Below are positions 47,102 through 56,428 of a DNA stretch of 64,000 bases, one piece after another. This stretch comes from DATFVA01 sp963721075 (lineage in GTDB: Bacteria; Bacteroidota; Ignavibacteria; Ignavibacteriales; Ignavibacteriaceae): contig CAVRHV010000014.1 in assembly GCA_963721075.1 (NCBI GenBank), positions 58,715-122,714 of the forward strand. Reading direction: 5' to 3'. Numbering within the stretch: position 1 is the stretch's first letter; each line of letters starts with the position of its first letter. The notes under the pieces were generated by a model. It was given only the letters and a program-made list of their open reading frames with translations, was not told the origin of the DNA and ran no database searches. The translations under genes and the position numbers were made by a program.

Positions 47102-47794
47102 ATGCAAATCAAAGATTCAACGTTCCTTATAACAGGAGGCAGTTCAGGTATCGGTAAAGCTGCCGCTAAGATGATCATTGAAAAAGGAGGGAAGGCAGCA
47201 ATTACAGGAAGGGGCAGAGAAAGGCTTGAAAAAGCTGCTGATGAGATCGGTGCATTCCCTATCAATACGGATGTTTCGAAGCCGGATGATATTGCGGCTA
47301 CTTATGAAAAGTTTTTCGGGAAATTTGACAGACTCGACTGTCTTATCAACAATGCCGGAATTGCCGGGGGCGGTGAAGTAGACAAACTAACATACGAGGA
47401 TTTCGAAAAAGTCTATGCTGTGAATGTATTCGGCGCAGCAATGATGGCACAGAAGGCTGCGGAAATTTTCAAAAAACAGAAGTATGGAAATATTATTAAT
47501 ATTGGTTCTACAGCAGGTGTGAAGGGATATGCGGGCGGTTCAGTTTATGCCTCTTCGAAATTCGCTTTAAGGGGAATGACTCTATGCTGGCAGGCAGAGT
47601 TAAGGAAATATAATGTGAGAGTTATGTGTATTAACCCGAGCGAGGTAAGGACCGCATTCGGAGGCCGGGAAACAGAAGAAGTCAGCAACCGATTGAGAGG
47701 TGAAGAAATTGCTCATGCTATCGTATCTTCACTGGAAATGGACGACCGAGGGTTTATTCCCGAGTTCATGGTTTGGGCCACAAATCCCTTTTAA
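47102..47794 (+). CDS. Short-chain dehydrogenase/reductase
   Basis: 230 residues. Cofactor motif LITGGSSGIGKAAAKMII, NNAGIAGGGEVDKLTYEDF, catalytic Ser/Tyr/Lys in NIGSTAGVKGYAGGSVYASSK. Probably NADPH-dependent, similar to 3-ketoacyl-ACP reductase relatives. The end (GFIPEFMVWATNPF) matches SDRs of Bacteroidota. Substrate unknown. RBS AAGGAG. A bidirectional terminator follows. Confidence 0.9.
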   Translation: MQIKDSTFLITGGSSGIGKAAAKMIIEKGGKAAITGRGRERLEKAADEIGAFPINTDVSKPDDIAATYEKFFGKFDRLDCLINNAGIAGGGEVDKLTYEDFEKVYAVNVFGAAMMAQKAAEIFKKQKYGNIINIGSTAGVKGYAGGSVYASSKFALRGMTLCWQAELRKYNVRVMCINPSEVRTAFGGRETEEVSNRLRGEEIAHAIVSSLEMDDRGFIPEFMVWATNPF

Positions 47795-47798
47795 AAAG

Positions 47799-47832
47799 AA
47801 AAAGCATACCGAAGAATATCGGTATGCTTTTT
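47799..47832. terminator. Bidirectional Rho-independent terminator
   Basis: Perfect 14-bp inverted repeat (47799-47812 and 47819-47832) with a 6-nt loop, flanked by A-run and T-run, between convergent SDR and Spy-like genes. Confidence 0.92.
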
Positions 47833-47853
47833 CAGGGCAACTAATAAATAATA

Positions 47854-48252
47854 TTAGTACGTATCTTTTTCGGTGGATTTTGAAGACCGTTTTGAAATCA
47901 TATTCCACCATTGATCGCTGTAATCCTTGTATGCCTCTTTCTGGCTGTCGTTTAATACAGATTGAATTCTCTGATCATAAGTCTGTTGAAGCTGATCATC
48001 TTTGTCCATTTTTGAGCTTACTTTTGCACTCTGATAATCTACAAGAATACCCTGGATCCTTGTCTGCTGATCCTGGGTAAGATTTACTTTCTGATTTAGC
48101 TGAGTTGTCCATTTCTGAGCATTGTCTTTATAGGTATCATTCAGCTTGGTCTGGTTCATATCATTATCTTGTGCATATAAATTTGCTCCAAGAAAGAAAA
48201 CAAATGCACAAACCAGCGCCGCTGCAAATCTGTTCAAATCGATCTTAAACAT
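47854..48252 (-). CDS. Small periplasmic Spy/CpxP-like protein
   Basis: About 132 residues: signal peptide FAAALVCAFVFFLGANLYAQ, then an all-helical, glutamine-rich mature part with the LTxxQ-like repeat NLTQDQQTRIQGILVDYQSA and LNDSQKEAYKDYSDQW. Spy/CpxP proteins are periplasmic chaperones or stress regulators; similarity here is of pattern only. I place the start at the second ATG (48252), since AAAGG lies 7 nt before it. Confidence 0.55.
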   Translation of the reverse strand: MFKIDLNRFAAALVCAFVFFLGANLYAQDNDMNQTKLNDTYKDNAQKWTTQLNQKVNLTQDQQTRIQGILVDYQSAKVSSKMDKDDQLQQTYDQRIQSVLNDSQKEAYKDYSDQWWNMISKRSSKSTEKDTY

Positions 48253-48349
48253 ATTCATACCTTTCGAATTTATTATATATAATAAGTTGTTTATGAGAAA
48301 AAATTCTCACCCTCTATAAAACAAATGCAGGCCGGATTGTCAATCTGTT

Positions 48350-48367
48350 AAAATCACATGTGATTTT
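48350..48367. promoter_or_regulatory. 18-bp perfect palindrome upstream of secA
   Basis: AAAATCACATGTGATTTT is an uninterrupted palindrome, the size of a dimeric repressor site. It lies between the Spy-like gene (83 bp) and secA (164 bp). Which gene it controls is unknown. Confidence 0.4.
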
Positions 48368-48371
48368 CGTT

Positions 48372-48417
48372 TTATGACTGGAAATATGACTGGAAACTTT
48401 TAACCTGCCAGGCAGGT
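48372..48417. repeat. Direct repeat TATGACTGGAAA and inverted repeat ACCTGCC-a-GGCAGGT
   Basis: TATGACTGGAAA occurs twice in tandem just after the palindrome (about 48373-48396), and ACCTGCC (48403-48409) is followed after one base by GGCAGGT (48411-48417). Possibly regulatory or a repetitive-palindrome remnant; no role can be shown. Confidence 0.4.
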
Positions 48418-48530
48418 ATATTATATAATTTGACAGTTAGGGTAGAGGCTGAGGGGAAAGCTTCCTAAATTGCAATTCAGATGCCCAATGTGTAATTTTG
48501 ACATTCAACACCAACGGAGAAATTGACTAA

Positions 48531-51500
48531 ATGTTAAATATTATTAAGATGGTATTCGGTGATAAACACTCAAAAGATGTTAAGGTGTTGTCACCCGTGG
48601 TAGACGAAATAAATCAGGAATATGAGAAGCTAAAAGGCCTTAATAACGATGAATTAAAGGCTAAAACCCCCGAATTTAAAGAGAAAATCCAGCAGTATAC
48701 CGCTGAAACAAGAGCCAGGATTGAAGAAATCAGGGCAAAACTGCAGTCGGATGAGGACTTTGACCGGAATTCCGCATATGATGACCTCGATGCACTTGAA
48801 GAGGAACTGAATGATAAATACGAGGAAATACTCGACCAGCTTCTGCCGGAAGCATTTGCAGTAGTAAAAATAACCTGTGAGCGGCTGGTAGGAGAAAGCT
48901 GGATGGTTGCCGGCAATAAAAGTACCTGGGATATGGTGCCGTATGATGTGCAGCTAATGGGCGGTGTAGTTCTTCACCAGGGTAAAATAGCAGAGATGGC
49001 GACGGGTGAAGGAAAAACTCTTGTAGCAACTTTACCCCTTTATCTGAATGCTTTAACAGGACGCGGCGTTCACCTCATTACAGTTAACGATTACCTGGCA
49101 AAACGTGACTCTGAATGGATGGGAGAGATCTTCAAGTTCCATGGTCTTACAGTCGGCTGTATCATCAATACAATGAATTCCGAACAAAGACAGGAAATGT
49201 ACGCCTGTGATATTACCTACGGAACGAACAATGAGTTCGGTTTCGATTACCTCCGCGATAATATGTCAATCGATAAGGAATACCAGGTTCAGCGTCCCCA
49301 TAACTATGCAATTGTGGATGAGGTCGACTCTGTATTAATTGACGAGGCAAGAACACCTCTTATCATTTCCGGACCCGTTGAAGTTGACGATCATAAATTC
49401 AACGAAATGAAGCCGAAAGTTGAACGATTATACAGACTGCAGTCAAGTCTCGTTTCGAAATTAGTTCAGGAAGCCGAAAATTATCTGGCCGACGGCGCAT
49501 CGGGAAAAGTAAACGTATCAGAAGCAGGTATGCAGCTGCTGCGGGCTAGCAGGGGACTTCCGAAGCACAGCAAACTGGCCAAGATGCTTAGTGAACCCGA
49601 GAATAAAAAGCTATTGCAGTCGACCGAGATGGAATTCCTTCGGGAGAAAGCAAAGAATATGCACATAATCGACGACGAACTTTATTTCGTCATCGATGAA
49701 AAAAATAATACTATAGACATTACCGAAAAGGGAAGAGAGGAACTGGCAAAAGGCAGCGGAATGGAAAAGAACTTCTTCATTCTGCCCGATCTCGGAACCG
49801 AAATAAGCAAACTTGAAAACGATGAATCGATCTCTCCGGAAGAAAAAATCAGGCAGAAAGATGTCCTATACCATAATTATTCGGAAAGCAGCGACAGGAT
49901 CCACACTATACACCAGCTTCTGAAAGCTTATACCCTTTTTGAAAAAGATGATGAATATGTCGTTACGGAAGATGGGAAGATAGCTATTGTTGATGAATTC
50001 ACCGGACGTATTCTTCCCGGCAGGAGGTATTCAGACGGACTCCACCAGGCAATAGAAGCAAAAGAAAATGTTAAAGTTGAACGCGACAGTCAGACGCTTG
50101 CTACCATTACCCTTCAGAATTATTTCAGAATGTATAATAAGCTCGCGGGAATGACCGGTACAGCGGAGACTGAAGAAGGCGAGTTTTTTGAAATATATAA
50201 ACTTGAAGTAGTGGTTGTGCCCACAAACAAGCCGGTTGTAAGAGATGACCAGGATGACGCAGTATACAGAACAAAGCGTGAGAAATATAATTCAGTTATT
50301 GAAAAAATTGAAGAGTTACGGAAGGAAGGAAGGCCGGTACTGGTAGGTACTACTTCAGTTGAGGTCTCTGAAACCATTGCAAGAATGCTTAAGAGAAAAG
50401 GCATTCCTCACAACGTATTGAATGCAAAGCAGCATCAGCGTGAGGCTGAAATTGTTGCACATGCCGGCGAAATAGGTGCGGTAACCATCGCTACCAACAT
50501 GGCTGGTCGTGGTACCGATATTAAGCTCGGTGCGGGTGTACGTGACAGAGGAGGATTATTCATCCTCGGAACAGAGAGACATGAGTCGCGGCGTATCGAC
50601 CGTCAGCTGAGAGGCCGTTCCGGAAGACAGGGTGATCCTGGTACTACCAAGTTCTTCATCTCGCTTGAAGATGACCTGATGAGACTCTTCGGAAGCGATA
50701 GAATTTCTTCTGTAATGGGAAGAATAGGCATTAAAGAGGGTGAGGTTATCCAGCACCCCATGATCACAAAGTCGGTTGAAAGAGCCCAGAAGAAGGTTGA
50801 GGAAAACAACTTCGCTATACGTAAAAGACTACTTGAATATGATGATACGATGAACCAGCAGAGAGAGGTTATTTATACCCGCCGTCAGCGTGCTCTTGCA
50901 GGTGACAGGCTGAAGAGTGAAATATTCGATTATCTTGAGGAATATGTATCCGAAGTAGTCAATCAGAACTTCAATGAAGTTCAGGATGAAGCTATCAGAG
51001 AGGAAATCCTTCAGAAGCTTCTTGTTGAGGTTAAACTTGAATCTACAGAGTTTGAAAATCTGGGTGAAGAAGGTATTAAAGACCGGATAATGGAGAGCGC
51101 CAAGACATTCTATCGGAAGAAAGAAGAGATGATCGGCTCTGAATTGATGGCCAGGCTGGAACGTTACGCAATGTTAAGTGTAATTGACCAGAAATGGAAA
51201 GAACACCTGAGAGAGATGGATGACCTGAAAGAGGGTATTGGACTTCGTGCTTACGGTCAGAAAGATCCGTTGATCGAGTACAAAGGTGAGGCATTCAAGT
51301 TATTTGTTGCGCTCCTTGAAGATATACGAAATGAAGTTGTATCATTCGCATTTAAATTCTTCCCGCAGGCTCCCGATGAAGTGCAGAACCGCAGAAGACG
51401 TCAGCCGGTCAGAATGACGGAAAGTAAGCAGAGTGCCGACAACATAGGCCTGGCATCACCACAAAGGAAAGCGGGACAATCATCACCTGATCAGGGAGGT

Positions 51501-51596
51501 AAACCACAGCCTGTACAGGTAGGCGAAAAAGTAGGAAGAAATGATCCCTGTCCCTGCGGCAGCGGAAAGAAATACAAACATTGTCACGGTAAATAA
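48531..51596 (+). CDS. secA: Preprotein translocase ATPase SecA
   Basis: 1021 residues, longer than the E. coli protein (901) because of an insertion in the region 270-390, typical of Bacteroidota SecA. Walker A is EMATGEGKTLVATLP; DEVDSVLIDEARTPLIISGP is the DEAD motif; helicase motif VI region is ERHESRRIDRQLRGRSGRQG. The C-terminal zinc motif CPCGSGKKYKHC binds SecB-like partners or phospholipids. It drives post-translational export through SecYEG, of which secG is at 17 kb. RBS GGAG 13 nt before the ATG. Confidence 0.97.
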   Translation: MLNIIKMVFGDKHSKDVKVLSPVVDEINQEYEKLKGLNNDELKAKTPEFKEKIQQYTAETRARIEEIRAKLQSDEDFDRNSAYDDLDALEEELNDKYEEILDQLLPEAFAVVKITCERLVGESWMVAGNKSTWDMVPYDVQLMGGVVLHQGKIAEMATGEGKTLVATLPLYLNALTGRGVHLITVNDYLAKRDSEWMGEIFKFHGLTVGCIINTMNSEQRQEMYACDITYGTNNEFGFDYLRDNMSIDKEYQVQRPHNYAIVDEVDSVLIDEARTPLIISGPVEVDDHKFNEMKPKVERLYRLQSSLVSKLVQEAENYLADGASGKVNVSEAGMQLLRASRGLPKHSKLAKMLSEPENKKLLQSTEMEFLREKAKNMHIIDDELYFVIDEKNNTIDITEKGREELAKGSGMEKNFFILPDLGTEISKLENDESISPEEKIRQKDVLYHNYSESSDRIHTIHQLLKAYTLFEKDDEYVVTEDGKIAIVDEFTGRILPGRRYSDGLHQAIEAKENVKVERDSQTLATITLQNYFRMYNKLAGMTGTAETEEGEFFEIYKLEVVVVPTNKPVVRDDQDDAVYRTKREKYNSVIEKIEELRKEGRPVLVGTTSVEVSETIARMLKRKGIPHNVLNAKQHQREAEIVAHAGEIGAVTIATNMAGRGTDIKLGAGVRDRGGLFILGTERHESRRIDRQLRGRSGRQGDPGTTKFFISLEDDLMRLFGSDRISSVMGRIGIKEGEVIQHPMITKSVERAQKKVEENNFAIRKRLLEYDDTMNQQREVIYTRRQRALAGDRLKSEIFDYLEEYVSEVVNQNFNEVQDEAIREEILQKLLVEVKLESTEFENLGEEGIKDRIMESAKTFYRKKEEMIGSELMARLERYAMLSVIDQKWKEHLREMDDLKEGIGLRAYGQKDPLIEYKGEAFKLFVALLEDIRNEVVSFAFKFFPQAPDEVQNRRRRQPVRMTESKQSADNIGLASPQRKAGQSSPDQGGKPQPVQVGEKVGRNDPCPCGSGKKYKHCHGK

Positions 51597-51607
51597 AGGG
51601 CTTCACA

Positions 51608-51946
51608 ATGAAAAAGATTGAGGCTATTATTCGTCCTTTTAAACTGGATGAGGTTAAAGAAGCCCTTGTTGAGGAAGGTATAAGGGGGCTTACGATTACT
51701 GAAGTTCGCGGTTACGGAAGGCAAAAAGGACATACCGAAACCTACCGGGGCAGCGAATACCGGATAGAGTTTATTCCCAAAATCAAAATAGAGGTTGTGG
51801 TAGAGAAGGAAAAAGTCGAAAAGGTGATTGAAGCTATCCTGCGAACTGCAAAAACAGGGCAGGTAGGAGACGGGAAGATCTTCATTTACGATGTCCAGGA
51901 TGTAATAAGAATCAGAACTGAAGAATCCGGTAAGGAAGCCTTGTAA
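51608..51946 (+). CDS. glnB: Nitrogen regulatory protein PII
   Basis: 112 residues. PII fold: MKKIEAIIRPFKLDEVKEAL, T-loop with Tyr51 in YRGSEYRIEFIPK and the nucleotide site AILRTAKTGQVGDGKIFIYD. The Tyr of the T-loop allows uridylylation. It senses 2-oxoglutarate and ATP/ADP and acts on GlnE (also in this window) and ammonium channels. No amtB is adjacent. It starts 11 bp after secA. Confidence 0.95.
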   Translation: MKKIEAIIRPFKLDEVKEALVEEGIRGLTITEVRGYGRQKGHTETYRGSEYRIEFIPKIKIEVVVEKEKVEKVIEAILRTAKTGQVGDGKIFIYDVQDVIRIRTEESGKEAL

Positions 51947-51991
51947 AATCTTTTACCTTTTACTTTTTTTTATTCTTTTATAGCTTGAAAT

Positions 51992-54412
51992 ATGCATTTC
52001 AGAAGATTTATTCCCGGGTTGTTCGTCGTTTTTCTGCTGCTTCTCTCCCTTAACGGGTGCGGAGTATGGCACGACTTTACCACATATTTTAATCTTTATT
52101 ATGACGCAAAAGATATCTTTGAGACTGCGGAAGAGTCGATCAATTCGCAGCGGAAAGATATTTTTTCTACTGAGGAACCGAATGCCGCCGGAGCCGTCAA
52201 TCAGCAGTTGTCAAAGGTAATCGATAAGTGTTCAACAATCCTTCAGTTCCATTCAGAATCAGCTTATGTTGATGATGCACTTCTAATGCTTGGTAAAGCT
52301 TTTTATTATCAGAGAAATTATCTAAAAGCCCTTAGAAAATTTCAGGAACTTATTGCAACCCGTCCCGAAAGCGACCTGATACTTGAAACTGAATTGTGGA
52401 TCGGGAAAACACAGATGAGACTGAAAGAATATGATGATGCTTTGTCGATGCTGGAAACTGTAAAGAAGAAGTCAGCAGAAGAGGGAGAGGATGAATTTCT
52501 TACTGAAGCATTCCTCGAGGAGATCAAGTACAAAATAGCACAGGAAGATTATGCCGGAGCTATTACTTCATCCAATGAGTTTCTGAAATCATCTGATGAC
52601 GATGAAATAAATGCCGAAATAGAATACGAACTTGGTAAATTGTATAAGAAGGTTAATGATCTTGAAAACGCTATCACCGCCTTCAGACAGGTGTTCGAGT
52701 ATTCACCTTCTTACGATACGCAGTACAGCGCGCGTCTTGAACTCGGTAAGGTGCTCCGCGAGGCCGGACATAATGATCAGGCCCTTGAAATTTTTGATGA
52801 TATGAGTACCCAGGATAAATATTCCGATCATTATGATGAGATCAATCTTGAAAAAGGAATAACCCTTTCCAAACTTGATCAGTATGACGAAGCAGTGGAT
52901 GTTCTTATTAAAGTTGATACAACATATAAAACATCCGTGAATGCCGGAATGGCCAGATACGAACTTGGAACCATCTTCGAAAATCATTACAGGGATTTCG
53001 ACAGCGCAAGCACGTATTACACAAGAGCTGCCGCTTCGGCCGCACCCCCTGAATATTTAACCAACGCCCGTCAGAAAGCTGGTTTATTTACAAAGTACCT
53101 GGGACTAAGAAATAAGCTCAACGAAAATCTTGAGAAACGCTATTATGCTGAAAACCCGGAGCAGTATACAAAAGATTCTACTGATTATTATAACGAGCGT
53201 AAAGACGTTGAAGATCAGGTAATTGCCGAACAGGAATTTGCCGAAGTAAGGGCAAAAATGGACTCGGCCCTTTTTGTCCAGGATACGACGGGAATGAAGA
53301 TCGACACAACTGTGGTTCAGAGAGATAGTCTTGATCGGTTTGGAAATCTTGTTTATGATACACAGGGGAAGAAAATTACTGTTCCCGACACCGTTATTGT
53401 AAACCCCCTCGATAGTCTGAAACAGAAGAATAAGCTGTTTTCGAATATTGCTTCACCCACTTTCGAGAAGAGGGTAAAAGAGCTTATGCATGGTAAAGAA
53501 CCCCCGAAAAAGACCGATCTTCCTATTGACTCACTGCAGTCGATTATAATGAGAGAGAAATTCGAGCTCGGTAACCTCTTCTTCACTGAATTTAATTTAC
53601 CGGATTCTGCATACAATTATTATACTGATATCCTTAATCTGAATCCGGGTCCCGATTACAGGGCAAGAACACTCTATGCTCTGGGCAGCTATTATCTTAC
53701 TCAGAATGACAGTGTCAAAGCCGACAGTCTCTTTAATGTGATATACACTGATTATCCCGAACAAAATATTGTGAATGCAGCCGCCAACAAGCTCGGTAAG
53801 CCGTTGAAGGATCTGGATTTCGATCCTGCCGAGGATATCTATGCTGCTGCGGAAAAGAATATGCTTGACGATCAATATGATTCATCGCTTGTAAAATTGA
53901 AATTCATTTATAAAGATTATCCTTCATCACCGCTGGCCCCGAAGGCTTTATATGCCTCCGGATGGATACTTGAGAATAAGCTGGATAAGCTTGATTCTGC
54001 CGCAGCGCTGTATGATTCGCTCAAGATGAAATATCCAACAACTGTTTATGCAAATAAAATATCTCAGAAGATAGGCATATATAACCAGGAGCAGCAGCGG
54101 ATAGCAAAGGCACGCGAAGATTCATTAAAGAAGATTGAAACAATGAGGCTCGATTCGCTCTCGCAGGTGGATTCACTGGGATACAAAATACAGCGTGAAG
54201 ATACTCTTAAGTTTAAGGATAAATCTCCGGACAGGTTCGGTGAACCGGATGTAAATGAAGGACAAAAGGGAAGGGATACTCTGAATAATAATGTTCCCCA
54301 GGTGATTGACAGTATGAGGAGAAATAATAATCGTGATCTGGAGAACCTGAGGAAAGAGTCAGAAACGGAAGTTGATTCTCTAACTCCCGGAGAGCCCAAG
54401 ATTAAAAAATAA
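51992..54412 (+). CDS. TPR lipoprotein, SprE/PorW-like
   Basis: 806 residues. Lipoprotein signal MHFRRFIPGLFVVFLLLLSL with lipobox LNGC, then GVWHDFTTYFNLYYDAKDIF. About a dozen TPR-like repeats fill two arrays (residues ~50-380 and ~500-690), separated by a charged linker with RDSLDRFGNLVYD. The architecture and the N-terminal 'FTTYFNLYYNA' pattern fit the gliding/T9SS periplasmic lipoprotein SprE/PorW group. The same window encodes two T9SS cargo proteins, which supports the idea. Not proven; other TPR lipoproteins are possible. Confidence 0.55.
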   Translation: MHFRRFIPGLFVVFLLLLSLNGCGVWHDFTTYFNLYYDAKDIFETAEESINSQRKDIFSTEEPNAAGAVNQQLSKVIDKCSTILQFHSESAYVDDALLMLGKAFYYQRNYLKALRKFQELIATRPESDLILETELWIGKTQMRLKEYDDALSMLETVKKKSAEEGEDEFLTEAFLEEIKYKIAQEDYAGAITSSNEFLKSSDDDEINAEIEYELGKLYKKVNDLENAITAFRQVFEYSPSYDTQYSARLELGKVLREAGHNDQALEIFDDMSTQDKYSDHYDEINLEKGITLSKLDQYDEAVDVLIKVDTTYKTSVNAGMARYELGTIFENHYRDFDSASTYYTRAAASAAPPEYLTNARQKAGLFTKYLGLRNKLNENLEKRYYAENPEQYTKDSTDYYNERKDVEDQVIAEQEFAEVRAKMDSALFVQDTTGMKIDTTVVQRDSLDRFGNLVYDTQGKKITVPDTVIVNPLDSLKQKNKLFSNIASPTFEKRVKELMHGKEPPKKTDLPIDSLQSIIMREKFELGNLFFTEFNLPDSAYNYYTDILNLNPGPDYRARTLYALGSYYLTQNDSVKADSLFNVIYTDYPEQNIVNAAANKLGKPLKDLDFDPAEDIYAAAEKNMLDDQYDSSLVKLKFIYKDYPSSPLAPKALYASGWILENKLDKLDSAAALYDSLKMKYPTTVYANKISQKIGIYNQEQQRIAKAREDSLKKIETMRLDSLSQVDSLGYKIQREDTLKFKDKSPDRFGEPDVNEGQKGRDTLNNNVPQVIDSMRRNNNRDLENLRKESETEVDSLTPGEPKIKK

Positions 54413-54444
54413 ACGTTCTTAAATGGACCAGGTCCAGGAATAAT

Positions 54445-55197
54445 ATGATTTCATCTTTACAATTCCCGGAAAATGAACTGGGCACGGCTTTCAACAGACT
54501 TGTACCTTACATAAGGACCCACAAGCTCAGAGTAAGCGTTATTTATATTCTTTTTCTCCTTTATTTCAGCCTTCCGGCCTTTCAGATCCCTTATTTCGAA
54601 TACTATCATTTCAGGGTCACCTCCCTCATGGAACAAAGAGCTCTCGAAAACTACCTTCTCTATTATCCTGAGCAGTCATGGACATCAATCAGCGACGTAA
54701 ATCCCAACCTGCTTAAAGGAATTATATCGATGGAGGACGGAGCGTTTTTTTCTCACAAAGGAATTGACTGGAAAGAATTAAATATGGCACTGAAACAAAA
54801 TAAAAGAAGACGCCGTATTTACAGAGGAGGCAGTACCCTTACAATGCAGCTCGCAAAAAATTTATTCTTTACAACGGAGAAATCAATCTTCAGAAAAGGT
54901 AAAGAATTAATCACCACTTTGAGGATGGAAAAAGAATTAAGCAAAAGAACGATTCTTCAGGCTTATATAAATGCTGTTGAATGGGGCGATGGTATATTCG
55001 GAGTAGGTGCAGCTGCAGAGGAATATTTTAATAAGGAACCCGATCAGCTTAATACGAATGAATGCGCACGTCTTGCGGCGGTGCTTCCGTCTCCTCTGAT
55101 CCATCCGCCCGATAAAAATTCCCGTTATGTATTAAGACGGTCATCTATTATACGGGGGAGATTGAATGATATTATTTTATTCCCTGATGAAAAATGA
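54445..55197 (+). CDS. mtgA: Monofunctional peptidoglycan glycosyltransferase
   Basis: 250 residues. One N-terminal membrane helix (VSVIYILFLLYFSLPAF) and a GT51 domain: catalytic Glu in ISMEDGAFFSHKGIDW, RGGSTLTMQLAKNLFF, and INAVEWGDGIFGVGAAAEEY, ending NECARLAAVLPSP. It polymerises lipid II into glycan strands at the periplasmic face. Its stop overlaps the next gene's ATG by 4 bp. Confidence 0.93.
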   Translation: MISSLQFPENELGTAFNRLVPYIRTHKLRVSVIYILFLLYFSLPAFQIPYFEYYHFRVTSLMEQRALENYLLYYPEQSWTSISDVNPNLLKGIISMEDGAFFSHKGIDWKELNMALKQNKRRRRIYRGGSTLTMQLAKNLFFTTEKSIFRKGKELITTLRMEKELSKRTILQAYINAVEWGDGIFGVGAAAEEYFNKEPDQLNTNECARLAAVLPSPLIHPPDKNSRYVLRRSSIIRGRLNDIILFPDEK

Positions 55198-55847
55198 AGC
55201 GACGAGATTTACTTGATTTAATTGAAGAGGGGGAAAGTTTACAGATCGAGTTTAAAAGGAGATTTTCAACACCTGAGAAAATCGCCCGTGAAATGATTGC
55301 ATTTGCAAATACGCGGGGAGGCTATTTAATTTTCGGAATTGACGATAATAAGCAGATCGTTGGCGTTGAAAGCGAAAAGTCGGAGGCCGAACTTATTAAG
55401 GACGCTGCTCTTAATTACTGTGAACCGCCGATCGATTATGAGATAGAATTTCTTGAAGTCTACGGTAAAGAGGTAGTTGTTGTTGCTGTACCTGAATCGG
55501 ATAATAAACCCCACAGACTGCAGGATTACCTTAATGAACTGGACCTTAATAAGTCGGTTGTGCTTGTAAGGGTTAATGATAAAAGCATGCAGGCAAGCAA
55601 AGAGATGATCAGGATCCTTCGTGCGCAGAGCCAGGACCTGGGTCTTACCAAGTATACAATCGGCTCGAACGAAAAAAAGGTATTTGATTTTCTGGATAAG
55701 AATGAAACTATTTCGGTTAAAGAGTTAAGCGAACTTGTAAATATTTCGGAAAGAAGGGCTTCAAGAACTCTGGTGAAGATGGTACGGGCAAACCTGCTAA
55801 TGATTCACACGAAGGACAACGGGGAAGAGTACTTTACTGTTATCTGA
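55194..55847 (+). CDS. AlbA_2 (Schlafen-like) putative DNA-binding transcriptional regulator
   Basis: 217 residues. AlbA_2 domain at residues 1-140: LIEEGESLQIEFKRRFSTPE, IAREMIAFANTRGGYLIFGI, IVGVESEKSEAEL; then a C-terminal winged-helix (ETISVKELSELVNISERRAS, RTLVKMVRANLLMI). This layout is the 'divergent AAA-4' regulator type, known without ATPase motifs. Coupled to mtgA by a 4-bp overlap, which suggests a role in envelope-related regulation. It overlaps the 3' end of the convergent trmH-like gene by 8 bp. Confidence 0.8.
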   Translation: MKRRDLLDLIEEGESLQIEFKRRFSTPEKIAREMIAFANTRGGYLIFGIDDNKQIVGVESEKSEAELIKDAALNYCEPPIDYEIEFLEVYGKEVVVVAVPESDNKPHRLQDYLNELDLNKSVVLVRVNDKSMQASKEMIRILRAQSQDLGLTKYTIGSNEKKVFDFLDKNETISVKELSELVNISERRASRTLVKMVRANLLMIHTKDNGEEYFTVI

Positions 55848-56427
55848 GGGACTTCTTACTTCCTGCGCGATCGAAAATTCTTCTGAGTTCGAATACTGCA
55901 ATTCCATACGCTACTGCTACGTTAAGCGACTGTTTGATACCGTACTGAGGAATCTCTATAGAAAAATCGCATAAATCGATTAGTTCCTGAGCTACTCCGG
56001 TTATTTCATTTCCCACTACCAGACACAATGGGAAGTCGCTGCTTTTTACTTCATGGTAAAGCTTGCTTTTTGAAGTTAGTTCAAGAGCGCAAATTTTTAC
56101 TCCCTGTTTTTTAAGCTCTTTTATAAGAGCAGCAGGATCCTTCACATATTCCCACGAAACGCTGTCTGTAGAGCCGAGAGCAGTCTTTAATATCTCTTTT
56201 TTACCTGGGACTTTTCCTTCCTTTCCGGGGATGGGCGGATGGGGAGTATAACCGCAGAGGTAAAGCTTTTCTATCATCGCTCCGTCTGATGTCCTGAAAA
56301 TTGACCCCACGTTATAGTTGCTTCTTATACTATTGAGCAGTACATACACAGGCATTTTAGGAGTAGTATGAAGATTATCTAAAGTGTATCGCTTTTCGGA
56401 GATCTCATCGTGTGTAAGTTTCTTCAT
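55840..56427 (-). CDS. RNA methyltransferase of the SpoU/TrmH family
   Basis: 195 residues with SPOUT signatures: IRSNYNVGSIFRTSDGAM, LVVGNEITGVAQELIDLCDF and IPQYGIKQSLNVAVAYGIAV. A 2'-O-methyltransferase for tRNA or rRNA; no N-terminal RNA-binding extension, which makes TrmL/TrmH-like activity likely but not certain. One bp separates it from rlmN (TAA-A-ATG), a translationally coupled pair of RNA-modification genes. Confidence 0.88.
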   Translation of the reverse strand: MKKLTHDEISEKRYTLDNLHTTPKMPVYVLLNSIRSNYNVGSIFRTSDGAMIEKLYLCGYTPHPPIPGKEGKVPGKKEILKTALGSTDSVSWEYVKDPAALIKELKKQGVKICALELTSKSKLYHEVKSSDFPLCLVVGNEITGVAQELIDLCDFSIEIPQYGIKQSLNVAVAYGIAVFELRRIFDRAGSKKSLR

Positions 56428-56428
56428 T

